Shown one piece after another: positions 19,993 to 27,940 of a DNA stretch of 64,000 nucleotides. The translations under genes were made by a program, and so were the position numbers. The stretch's first letter is position 1, and each line of letters begins with the position of its first letter. This stretch comes from Sulfidibacter corallicola (GTDB lineage Bacteria > Acidobacteriota > Holophagae > Acanthopleuribacterales > Acanthopleuribacteraceae). The notes under the pieces were generated by a model. The model was not told the origin of the DNA. It worked only from the letters and a program-made list of their open reading frames with translations, and did not search any database. The stretch is taken from assembly GCF_017498545.1 (NCBI RefSeq), contig NZ_CP071793.1, forward strand, positions 744,001 to 808,000, in the 5' to 3' direction.

Positions 19993-22641
19993 CTACATGT
20001 CCTTCCAGCGGTAGATCAACTCCAGAGCCTTGAGCGGCGTCAGTTGGTCCACCTCGAGCCCGCGCAGCTCGTCGAGGATCGGCGAGGGCTCGGGTCCGAA
20101 CAGGCTGAGCTGCAACTCGCCGGTGCTCGGCGGCGACGGGGCCGACGACTGGGAGCTGTGGGCCAGGCGCGGCTGCCCGGTGGTGTCCAGCTCGTTTTTC
20201 TCGAGGTTGGACAGAATCTCTCGGCCGCGGTGGATCACCTCACCGGGAAGGCCCGCCAACTGGGCCACGTGAATCCCGTAACTCTGGTCGGCCGCACCTT
20301 TCTCGATGCGACGCAGGAAGACGATCTTGTTCTTCCATTCCTTGACCGTGATGTGCAGATTGGTCACGCCCTCGCACAACTTCTCCAGTTCCGTCATCTC
20401 GTGGTAGTGGGTGGCGAACAGGGTCTTGGCCCCGATCTTTTGCTTGTCGTGAATATATTCGGCCACCGACCAGGCGATCGAAAGCCCGTCGAAGGTGGAG
20501 GTGCCGCGTCCGATCTCGTCCATGATGATCAGGCTGCGGGCACTGGCGTGGTTGAGGATGTTGGCCGTTTCGGTCATTTCCACCATGAAGGTCGATTGAC
20601 CGCGCGCCAGGTGATCGCTGGCGCCCACGCGGGTGAAGATGCGGTCGACGATGCCCATCTCGGCTTTGGTGGCGGGCACGTAACTGCCCATCTGCGCCAT
20701 CAGGCAGATCAGGGCGACCTGGCGCAGGTAGGTACTCTTACCGCCCATGTTGGGGCCGGTGATGATGAGCACGCGCTCGGATGCCTGATTGAGAAAGGTA
20801 TCGTTGGGAATGAAGGGTTCGTCGGACAACGACTCGACCACGGGGTGACGACCCTCGATGATTTCGATTTCGTCGCCGGCGTGCATTTCGGGTTTGCAGT
20901 AGTTGCGCTGCACGGCCAGATCGGCCAAGGCGGCGTGAAGGTCCACCTGGGCCACGGTCTTGGACCAGATCCGCAGGTCCTGCAAGCGCCCCTGGCAATC
21001 GACGAGCAGTTCCTGGTAGAGGCGCTGCTCGATCTCGATGATCTTCTCCTCGGCGTTGAGGATCTTGCTCTCGTATTCCTTGAGTTCGCCGGTGATGTAG
21101 CGTTCGGAATTGACCAGCGTCTGCTTGCGGATATAGTGCTCGGGCACCTTGGCCGTGTGGATCTTGCTGACCTCGATGTAGTAGCCGAACACCTTGTTGT
21201 ACTGCACCTTCAGCTTGGGGATGCCGGTCGCTTCGCGCTCGCGCGTCTCGATCTGGGCCAGAATCGCCCGCGAATCCTTGCGCAGGGTTCGCAGTTCGTC
21301 CAACTCCTGGTCCACGCCTTCGCCGATATAGCCGCCGTCGCGCATGTGGCTGGGCGGTTCGGGCACGATGAACTTGCTGATCTGGGTATGCATTTCCCAG
21401 AGGTTGGCGAACAGGGCGTCGCTGAGACCGTAGCGGTCGGGTACCACCTCGTCGAGTTGTTCCACGATGGCCGGGATGCGGCCCAGGGCGGCGGCGATCC
21501 CCAAAATGTCGCGCGGGGTGATGTTGCCCATCGCCAGGCGGCTCACCTGACGATCCAGGTCGGGGACCTCGCAGAGGATCTTGCGCAGTTCGGCGCGTGG
21601 GATGGTGGCGTCGACGAAGGAGGTCACGAAGGTCTGGCGCTCGACGATCTGGGCGATATCGGTCAAGGGCTGGAGAATCCACTCCTTGAGCAGTCGCGAA
21701 CCCATCACCGTCTTGCAGTAGTCGATCTGGCCCAAAAGACTTTCGCCGCGGTTGCCGTCGTAAATCGAACGGGTCAGTTCCAGGTTGCGCTGGGTGGTGC
21801 TGTCCAAAACCATGTAATCGCTCTGGTTGAGCACCTTGAGGCTTTGAAGGTGGACCGCCTTGCCCTTTTGGGTCTGGTAGATATAGGAGAGCGCGGCGCC
21901 GGCGGTGCGGGTCGCCAGGTGGAGGGCCTCCAATCCGAAGCCGTCCAGCGAAAGGGCCTCGAAATGATCCAGCAATTGTTGGCGGGCGTAGTCCTTGCCG
22001 AAATACCAATCGTCGATGGGCGTGACGCAACGCTCGTTGAGGTAACCCGGATCGATCAACGACCAGGCGTCCGATTCGCGCACGATCAGCTCGGCCGGGT
22101 TCTTGGCCATCAACAGGTCCATGATTTGATGATAGCGTTGCTCGCCTTCCAGCTCGGTCACCTCGAAACGGCCCGTCGAAAACTCCATGAAGGCCACACC
22201 GAGCTGGTCGTCTTCTTCGATCATCGCGGCAAGGTATTGAAAGTCCTTACCTTCCATGCAGTTCTCGTCCAACACCGTGCCGGGAGTGACCACCCGCGTG
22301 ACCTCGCGTTGGACGATGCCCTTGGCTTCCTTGGGGTCCTGAACCTGGTCACAGATGGCGACGCGCTGGCCCAACTTGATCAATTTGGCGATATAGCCTT
22401 CGACCGCGTGATGGGGAACCCCGCACATGGGTGCCTCGGCGGCCGTTCCGCGGCCGCGTTTGGTCAGGGTGATGCCCAGCAGTTCGGCGGCCTTGATGGC
22501 GTCGTCGAACATCATTTCGTAAAAGTCGCCCATCCGGAAAAACAAGATTTCACGCGGATACTCTTTTTTGATGGCGTGGTACTGCGCCATCATGGGCGTG
22601 ACTTTGGCGGTCTCCTTCTTCTTTTTAGAGCCGTTCTTCAT
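19993..22641 (-). CDS. mutS: DNA mismatch repair protein MutS
   Basis: 882 residues, typical for MutS. It recognises mismatches and short loops and recruits MutL. The mismatch-reading Phe-X-Glu motif is F40-Y-E42 in GDFYEMMF. The connector, lever and clamp regions follow, and the ATPase domain has Walker A GPNMGGKST with Lys635, then DEIGRGTSTFDG and ATHYHE. The N terminus has a Lys-rich tail (KNGSKKKK) ahead of the usual start. The C terminus carries a Ser/Pro-rich linker and a short helix-rich tail. Its first 17 bp overlap the end of the VanZ-like gene, pointing to one transcript VanZ-like, mutS, crcB. Confidence 0.97.
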   Translation of the reverse strand: MKNGSKKKKETAKVTPMMAQYHAIKKEYPREILFFRMGDFYEMMFDDAIKAAELLGITLTKRGRGTAAEAPMCGVPHHAVEGYIAKLIKLGQRVAICDQVQDPKEAKGIVQREVTRVVTPGTVLDENCMEGKDFQYLAAMIEEDDQLGVAFMEFSTGRFEVTELEGEQRYHQIMDLLMAKNPAELIVRESDAWSLIDPGYLNERCVTPIDDWYFGKDYARQQLLDHFEALSLDGFGLEALHLATRTAGAALSYIYQTQKGKAVHLQSLKVLNQSDYMVLDSTTQRNLELTRSIYDGNRGESLLGQIDYCKTVMGSRLLKEWILQPLTDIAQIVERQTFVTSFVDATIPRAELRKILCEVPDLDRQVSRLAMGNITPRDILGIAAALGRIPAIVEQLDEVVPDRYGLSDALFANLWEMHTQISKFIVPEPPSHMRDGGYIGEGVDQELDELRTLRKDSRAILAQIETREREATGIPKLKVQYNKVFGYYIEVSKIHTAKVPEHYIRKQTLVNSERYITGELKEYESKILNAEEKIIEIEQRLYQELLVDCQGRLQDLRIWSKTVAQVDLHAALADLAVQRNYCKPEMHAGDEIEIIEGRHPVVESLSDEPFIPNDTFLNQASERVLIITGPNMGGKSTYLRQVALICLMAQMGSYVPATKAEMGIVDRIFTRVGASDHLARGQSTFMVEMTETANILNHASARSLIIMDEIGRGTSTFDGLSIAWSVAEYIHDKQKIGAKTLFATHYHEMTELEKLCEGVTNLHITVKEWKNKIVFLRRIEKGAADQSYGIHVAQLAGLPGEVIHRGREILSNLEKNELDTTGQPRLAHSSQSSAPSPPSTGELQLSLFGPEPSPILDELRGLEVDQLTPLKALELIYRWKDM

Positions 22642-23080
22642 AGGTTCCAGCCTCTTGGGTCGGGGGATAGATGTTCATGGCGAGTACGGCCGTGCAACCC
22701 AACGCGATGCCGCAAACGTCGGCAATAAAATCGCCTACCGAGGCACTTCGGTGATTCAAAAGACTTTGCACCGCTTCGATCATGAAACCGTAACTCAGCC
22801 AAACCATCCAGTTCAGAGCGAGTATTCTAAAGGAAAAACCCTTGATTCCCGGAAAGAAATCAAAATTCAAACTGAGATGGCCCAGGATGTAGAGCACCAT
22901 AAAGGCGCCACAATGGAGAATCTTGTCCTGAAAACGCACGGGCAGCATGACGCCCCCAAGCGTAAATGCCTGATAGGAAATGAAATCGATCAAGCCCAGC
23001 AAAATGATGCTGGCCATCCATCGGTAACGGAAGACACTCAAGATCCATTTCGCGACATACCGCTTCAAAAAGGTGTGCAA
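22625..23080 (-). CDS. VanZ-like membrane protein
   Basis: About 151 residues if translation begins at TTG 23080, which has GGAG five bases upstream. GTG at 23098 or ATG at 23017 are alternatives, so the start is uncertain. Three or four membrane helices are visible (WMASIILLGLIDFISYQAF, CGAFMVLYILGHLSL, ALNWMVWLSYGFMIEAVQSLL, DFIADVCGIALGCTAVLAM). The motif EAVQSLLNHRSASVGDFIADVCGIALG matches the conserved end of the VanZ family, which has been linked to teicoplanin resistance but whose biochemical role in Gram-negatives is unknown. The gene overlaps the start of mutS. Confidence 0.7.
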   Translation of the reverse strand: MHTFLKRYVAKWILSVFRYRWMASIILLGLIDFISYQAFTLGGVMLPVRFQDKILHCGAFMVLYILGHLSLNFDFFPGIKGFSFRILALNWMVWLSYGFMIEAVQSLLNHRSASVGDFIADVCGIALGCTAVLAMNIYPPTQEAGTYEERL

Positions 23081-23448
23081 GTTGGCTCCAGAAAACACGG
23101 AAGATGGTGGAGAGAACCGAATCGGGCGCAACGCTTGGCGGCTTGATCGCCGGATCGGGGACCGGGGCCGATGCGCGCCGGACCTCGGCACGAAATACGA
23201 ATCACCGGCCGCAGCCGAAAGTGCCGGACAACGCGCGGCGGCGCCGGCCCGGTTCCGGTTTCCCAAACGAAGCCGGCACCCATTCGGGGTGGGGTCGCCG
23301 CCGCCGGGTAGGGACCGGTGACAGGGAAAAGGGTACGGACGGGCATGGGCACCCTGTCGATCCTAGCGATTTTCCTTGAAAAACCGCTGTTTCCAGATGG
23401 GCACAACCTAGCAGTATCCCCCAAAAAAAGTCAAAAAAATCCTGGGGA

Positions 23449-23625
23449 GTGCCCATCCAGAAACGAAATCACCGGAACCGCCATGGTATTTCGTCTGGAT
23501 GGGCACGGTTTCGGGTTTCAGGTGTCAGGTCTCAGCAAAGGTTTTATTTGTAGGTGATTAGCTGAAACCTGATGCCTGAAGCCTGATACCGGCCAGCATT
23601 GGGGACCCAGTCCATTGCGAAGGAC
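23449..23625. repeat. Family B repeat, full copy
   Basis: A 58-bp inverted repeat with outer arms GTGCCCATCCAG (23449-23460) and CTGGATGGGCAC (23495-23506) and inner arms ACGAAAT/ATTTCGT. It is followed by a tail containing TCAGGTCTCAGCAAAGG, TAGGTGATTAGCTGAAACC, CTGATACCGG and GCATTGGG. The same tail occurs at 38930-39000. No gene is present between 23099 and 23814. Confidence 0.75.
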
Positions 23626-23712
23626 CATTTCCAAGAGGCCCTATTTCCCGATGGACACTGGAAAATTGACGGTTGTGGACAAGGGCTGTCTCGGCCTTGT
23701 GCCAAAATAAAT

Positions 23713-23744
23713 TTGCTGAAAATCCCGATCTCGACTGCTAAGAT
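23713..23744 (+). promoter_or_regulatory. Possible ssb promoter (extended -10)
   Basis: TGC-TAAGAT at 23736-23744 resembles an extended -10 element. A TTGCTG at 23713 lies 20 bp upstream, too far for a good -35, so the extended -10 carries the call. It is about 70 bp before the ssb start. Confidence 0.3.
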
Positions 23745-23814
23745 AACCCACCTTTGAGATGCATCATCCGAAACGGAATGCGTGCCAAACTGCTACGGCA
23801 GGAAGGAGAGTGAC

Positions 23815-24381
23815 ATGGCCAGCTTGAACAAGGTCACCCTGATCGGCAATCTGGGAAAAGACCCTGAAGTTCGCTACACCAAAAGCCAGACCCCCTTTGC
23901 TCGATTTTCTTTGGCCACTACCGAGGAATTTACCACCCAGCAGGGGGAGCGCCAGAAAAAGACCATGTGGCACAACATCGTGGTCTGGGGCAAACAAGCC
24001 GAGATTGCAGGGCGCTACCTGCACAAAGGCAAACAGATTTACATCGAGGGTAAGATCGAATATCGCGAGTACGACGACCAGAACGGTCAGCGCCGCAATA
24101 TTACCGACATTCGCTGCGATCGCTTCCTGATGTTGGGTCGCGCCGGTGACAGCGCCGGTATGGGCGGTGGCGGTCCCATGCGCACCGGTGAACCGCAGCC
24201 CATGAACTACGGCGGAGGCGGAGGCGGCGGTAACTTCGGCGGCGGCGGTGGCGGCGGCGGAGGCTTCTCCGGCGGCGGTCAGCCGAAGCCCATGACGTAT
24301 GGCAGCCAGCAGAACGACAGCACCCCGGATTACGAGGTCCCCGAGAGCGATCAGTTCAGCGACGACGATATCCCGTTTTGA
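23815..24381 (+). CDS. ssb: Single-stranded DNA-binding protein
   Basis: 188 residues. The ATG at 23815 is chosen because GGAAGGAG sits seven bases upstream and the protein then begins MASLNKVTLIGNLGKDPEVRYT, the standard SSB start. An OB-fold (1-105) contains FSLATTEEF, WHNIVVWGKQAE, GRYLHKGKQIYIEGKIEYREY. A long Gly-rich linker (about 120-165) leads to the acidic protein-interaction tip DQFSDDDIPF. It coats single-stranded DNA and recruits replication and repair enzymes. It is monocistronic, with its own terminator. Confidence 0.97.
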   Translation: MASLNKVTLIGNLGKDPEVRYTKSQTPFARFSLATTEEFTTQQGERQKKTMWHNIVVWGKQAEIAGRYLHKGKQIYIEGKIEYREYDDQNGQRRNITDIRCDRFLMLGRAGDSAGMGGGGPMRTGEPQPMNYGGGGGGGNFGGGGGGGGGFSGGGQPKPMTYGSQQNDSTPDYEVPESDQFSDDDIPF

Positions 24382-24424
24382 TCCGCGCGACGTTTGGCGG
24401 TTCGCGCCGGGCCTACCCAAACAA

Positions 24425-24453
24425 AAAGCCACCCGCATCCGGGTGGCTTTTTT
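24425..24453 (+). terminator. Intrinsic terminator after ssb
   Basis: Stem AAAGCCACCCG with CGGGTGGCTTT around loop CATC, followed by further T. Confidence 0.9.
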
Positions 24454-24618
24454 ATGTTTGACTTCCATTTGAATGCGGGCTGCCATCAGCTTCGCGGCGT
24501 CTCCAGCGGGAAAGAGGTGAGGGTCTCGTAGAATGCTGGGGCCAGGCACTTCCTGGCTCGCGGGTTGTTCCAGATATCAAAGTGACATGAACGCGGTCAC
24601 ATGCCCATCGATTCGGGG

Positions 24619-24810
24619 TTATCGATGGAGCCGATGCCGCTCCGCACTGCGTTCGAAATTCTCGGTCATATGATGAAGTTCTTCTTCGAGATCGTGCCGA
24701 ACATGCTCAACCTGGTGTTCCATATCGATCACTTCTTTGTTCAGGTATTCGGCTTGGCGAATGGAATTTTCCATTAGCAAGATATCGGCCTCGAGATCTT
24801 TCAATTTCAT
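24619..24810 (-). CDS. Small coiled-coil protein
   Basis: 63 residues with an excellent binding site, AGGAGG eight bases before the ATG. The sequence is entirely helical and charged, with heptad-like hydrophobics (MKLKDLEADILLMENSIRQ, then EVIDMEHQVEHVRHDLEEEL) and a His/Arg-rich end (AERHRLHR). No membrane span or signal is seen. It looks like a small dimerising coiled coil, in character like SlyX or cell-division accessory peptides, but no family can be named. It stands alone, convergent with ssb. Confidence 0.65.
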   Translation of the reverse strand: MKLKDLEADILLMENSIRQAEYLNKEVIDMEHQVEHVRHDLEEELHHMTENFERSAERHRLHR

Positions 24811-25272
24811 TCTGAGATCCTCCTGGGTCTTGTCACGATTTGCGATGCGTAAGGTTCGTGCGGAAGTTTAAATAGATTGTCTTACTGGGATCAGTACAAC
24901 CAACAAAAATTTCGACACAACGCATCCAAATCTTCAGTAATTTTTGGCCAAAATGAGTGCTGCCTCACACCTCGTCAACAACGGGTTCTCGACACGTCCG
25001 GTCAAATATCGTGAAGCCAGCAGCTTGCCATTTCGTCCAAGACAAACCTCGAAATGACGTTTTTTCGACTTTTTTGGGCCAATAGGATGACGAAAATCCG
25101 GATTCTCGGTAACCCCGAGAAAATCCTAACTCTGGGCAATATTCCGCTATCACGTTTTGCGGTTCGCGCAACGCTCTATAATCCAGTGGGTTCTCAATGC
25201 GGCACTATAGAAAAACAAAACGGCACTCACTATCGCGGCAGCCTGCACAAAAAACGGAGCCACCCGCCGCGG
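24811..25272. other. Intergenic region, nothing recognised
   Basis: AT-richer than its surroundings, particularly 24840-24960, and would hold the promoter of the small coiled-coil gene. Open frames reading into the following gene lack binding sites. Confidence 0.4.
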
Positions 25273-26961
25273 TTAGAAATCACCGATGCGCAAATGCGTC
25301 AGCCCCTGTCGACACAACCAGACGAGACCGAGCGCCTCGATCAGAAAAAGGCTGCCGAAATAGTAATACACTTTCCCATCCTGGAGGTCTGGCCACCAGG
25401 TCATGTAGGAAAGCAGTAAGTTGATTTCGGGGCTGTTGCTCGTCAATCTCAGTATGACGTGCAGCAAGGTGACGAACAGGCCGACCGCCATCAGCAGGAA
25501 TCCGCCCGTGGAGACGATCATCTTCAACGGGTTGTCGATGCCCGGATTGATGAACAACATACCCAGGCCCAAAGCCAGGAAGACCATGAAGGCGGTATCC
25601 CACACTACGCCGATGCCAAGGTACAGCAATTGTTCGCCGGTCAGTTTCATCAGCATGCCGGAGAGCAGATTCAACACGAGTGCAAAAATAAGGGTTGGCA
25701 CGCCGTAGACCAACAATTTGCCCCGCACGAAGTGGACCCAGCCGTCCGGGGTGGTTTTCATGAGCCATATCGCCTGGCCGTCACTGCTGAAGGAGGTGAA
25801 CACGAAGCGACTGGCCAACGACAGGGAGATGAAGGCGACGAACCCCGAATTGCCCAGGGCCAGGTTGTACATGGTGCCGCCGAATGGGTTTTGCGGCAGT
25901 TTGGTGACCGAAAACAGGTACAGTCCCAAAAGTGCCAGCAGGACGAAGACCTGCGACCACTGCGAGGGGTCGCGCAGGAACAACAGGACCTCGCGGGCTT
26001 CCTGGCTCCAGCGCGGATACTGCAGACCGCGGCTGAGGAAGGAATCCTTGGCGATGTCGAGTTGAATTTCGCCCTCGCCGCTGAGCGACTGCAGCGCCCG
26101 GTCCCAGGACGATCGATACAGGCGGCGACCCGCCAGCAACATGAAACCCACGGTCCCGACGAAGGCGCCGCCGAGCTGACCGCCGTGACGCAGCGCCTCG
26201 GTCCACTGTTTCTGGCTGAGTGCGGCGAGCAGGTTCGAGGCCCAGATGGCGGGGTTCCATTGTTGGGAATCGAGGCTGACCAGGTCGATGTACCCGCGAA
26301 ACCGATCCATCCCTCCGGGGCCGATGAACTGCTCGGGCTCCAGGTAGCGGAAGAGGAATACCAGGCTGGCGACCATGATCACGGTAGCCACGAGAAAAAC
26401 CTGGTGAACCCGGCGGGCGGGGAAGACCTTGACGAGCGACATGCAGAGCAGCGTCGAAAACAGCACGGGAAAGGCCGACAGGGCGGCGAGCACCCCGACG
26501 CCCAGCAGGCAGACGAGCATGTTGTTGCCGCTCAGGTCGAGAAAGATCCAGATGAAGGGGCCGCCGAACAGGAGCAGCATCCAGTTGGATTGGATGTAGA
26601 CCTGAAAGAAGCGATGCAGCAACCAACTGTTCAAATTGACGGGCAGACTGAATTGGAACTCGAGGTCCCGGCTGAGGTAGAAGTGGGCGATGGCGTTGGT
26701 GAGGCTGGACATGAGCCCGATGCCCAGCGCGATGAAGAGCAGGATCTGGATCAGTTTGGTCGCCAGCAAGACCCCGTACACGGGTTGTTTGAAGATGAAG
26801 GCCAGCAGCATCACGCTCAGCTCGAGGTAGCCCCAATAGAAGAGTCCACCCAGGCAGAGGAGCAGGATCATGACGATGGGATTGCGTTGGAAATTCACGA
26901 GGAAACGGTTTTTGAGCTGGTAGAACCCAAGCCGGTCCAGGACAACGTAATCGTGAATCAA
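25273..26961 (-). CDS. ABC exporter membrane subunit
   Basis: 562 residues if started at TTG 26961, which overlaps the TGA of the ATPase gene by 3 nt and has GGGAGGTGG upstream. The open frame extends further but would run inside the ATPase gene. It has about 12-14 hydrophobic helices (for example PIVMILLLCLGGLFYWGYLEL, LIQILLFIALGIGLMSSLTNAI, VFLVATVIMVASLVFLFRYLEP, FLALGLGMLFINPGI) and resembles large ABC-2-type permeases annotated as putative exporters. It pairs with the ATPase encoded just upstream. The substrate is unknown. Confidence 0.8.
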   Translation of the reverse strand: MIHDYVVLDRLGFYQLKNRFLVNFQRNPIVMILLLCLGGLFYWGYLELSVMLLAFIFKQPVYGVLLATKLIQILLFIALGIGLMSSLTNAIAHFYLSRDLEFQFSLPVNLNSWLLHRFFQVYIQSNWMLLLFGGPFIWIFLDLSGNNMLVCLLGVGVLAALSAFPVLFSTLLCMSLVKVFPARRVHQVFLVATVIMVASLVFLFRYLEPEQFIGPGGMDRFRGYIDLVSLDSQQWNPAIWASNLLAALSQKQWTEALRHGGQLGGAFVGTVGFMLLAGRRLYRSSWDRALQSLSGEGEIQLDIAKDSFLSRGLQYPRWSQEAREVLLFLRDPSQWSQVFVLLALLGLYLFSVTKLPQNPFGGTMYNLALGNSGFVAFISLSLASRFVFTSFSSDGQAIWLMKTTPDGWVHFVRGKLLVYGVPTLIFALVLNLLSGMLMKLTGEQLLYLGIGVVWDTAFMVFLALGLGMLFINPGIDNPLKMIVSTGGFLLMAVGLFVTLLHVILRLTSNSPEINLLLSYMTWWPDLQDGKVYYYFGSLFLIEALGLVWLCRQGLTHLRIGDF

Positions 26962-27716
26962 AACGGAACCACCTCCCGGTCCTGATCGCGCTCCAAATCC
27001 TTGGTCAACGCCATGAATACCGCTTCCAAATCGCCGTCGTTGGCCTCGATGCGCTTGGTCAAATTGGGAATGCTTTCGTCGGCGACCAGCTTGCCCTTGT
27101 GGATGATGCCCACCTGATGGCATAGCTGGGCGGCGACCTCGAGCGTATGGGTCGACATGAACACGCTCTTGCCCTGCCTGGCGAACTGGAGAATGAGTTC
27201 CTTGACCTGTTTGGCCGCACGCGGGTCGAGACCGACCATCGGTTCGTCGACGATCAGCAGATCCGGATCGTGAAGCAGCGCGGAGGCCAGCACCAATTTC
27301 TGACGCATGCCGTGTGAATAGCGCTCGATCAACTGGTTGGCGAAATCGGCCAGGTTGAACTGGTCCAGCAGATCCATGGCGCGGCGCTGCACTTCGGCAC
27401 CCTGTATTTTGCGCAGGCTGCCGAGGAAGCGGAGCAGTTCCATCGCGGTCAGCTTTCCGTAGAGAAAGGGTCGGTCGGGCACGTAGCCCAGTCGATTGAG
27501 AATATCGTTTCGGTTTTTTCGGTAGGTCTTGCCGAAAACCAACAAACTGCCCTCGTCGGGCTCCAGAATTCCGGTCAGCATGCGAATCGTTGTCGTTTTG
27601 CCGGCGCCGTTGGGGCCCAGGAAGCCGAAGACGCTACCGGGCGGAACGTGTAGGGTAAGTCCGTTCACGGCCACGAAGTTTTGATAAGATTTGACAACGC
27701 CCTCGAGTCTGATCAT
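26958..27716 (-). CDS. ABC transporter ATP-binding protein
   Basis: 252 residues. ATG 27716 is chosen for the binding site GGAGGGTTC and because the family fold begins at MIRLEGVVKSY. Walker A GPNGAGKTT (near 38-46), Q-loop region YVPDRPFLYGKL, signature YSHGMRQKLVLASALL, Walker B LLIVDEPMVGLDP and H-switch MSTHTLEVA are all intact. It is of the CcmA/NatA type that energises ABC-2 exporters. It is translationally coupled to the permease gene that follows and divergent from the transglycosylase gene. Confidence 0.92.
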   Translation of the reverse strand: MIRLEGVVKSYQNFVAVNGLTLHVPPGSVFGFLGPNGAGKTTTIRMLTGILEPDEGSLLVFGKTYRKNRNDILNRLGYVPDRPFLYGKLTAMELLRFLGSLRKIQGAEVQRRAMDLLDQFNLADFANQLIERYSHGMRQKLVLASALLHDPDLLIVDEPMVGLDPRAAKQVKELILQFARQGKSVFMSTHTLEVAAQLCHQVGIIHKGKLVADESIPNLTKRIEANDGDLEAVFMALTKDLERDQDREVVPF

Positions 27717-27940
27717 GAACCCTCCGTAGTTCGAGACATCGTGAATCTGCCAGGCTCGCCCCGTTTGACGCGCAAAGCACTTCCGAAAAAAGTCCGCTGG
27801 ATGCTGAGACGAAGCCAAAGCCCAAAAGGACGGGGGGACGATGATGGTTCCTCGTTTTTCACGGTTAACGGCAGTCCCATTCTAACCCGCTCCGATCTTT
27901 TCGGGAAACACTTCGACACCGCTCAAGGAACGCGATCTCA

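Noticed and set aside
19912..22728. Very long open frame on the plus strand across mutS
   Set aside because: It is antisense to a complete MutS. The His/Asp/Leu-rich product and lack of motifs are what high third-position GC produces opposite a real gene.
25459..26985. Plus-strand open frame opposite the ABC permease
   Set aside because: Gln/Glu/His-rich shadow; the minus strand encodes regular membrane helices.
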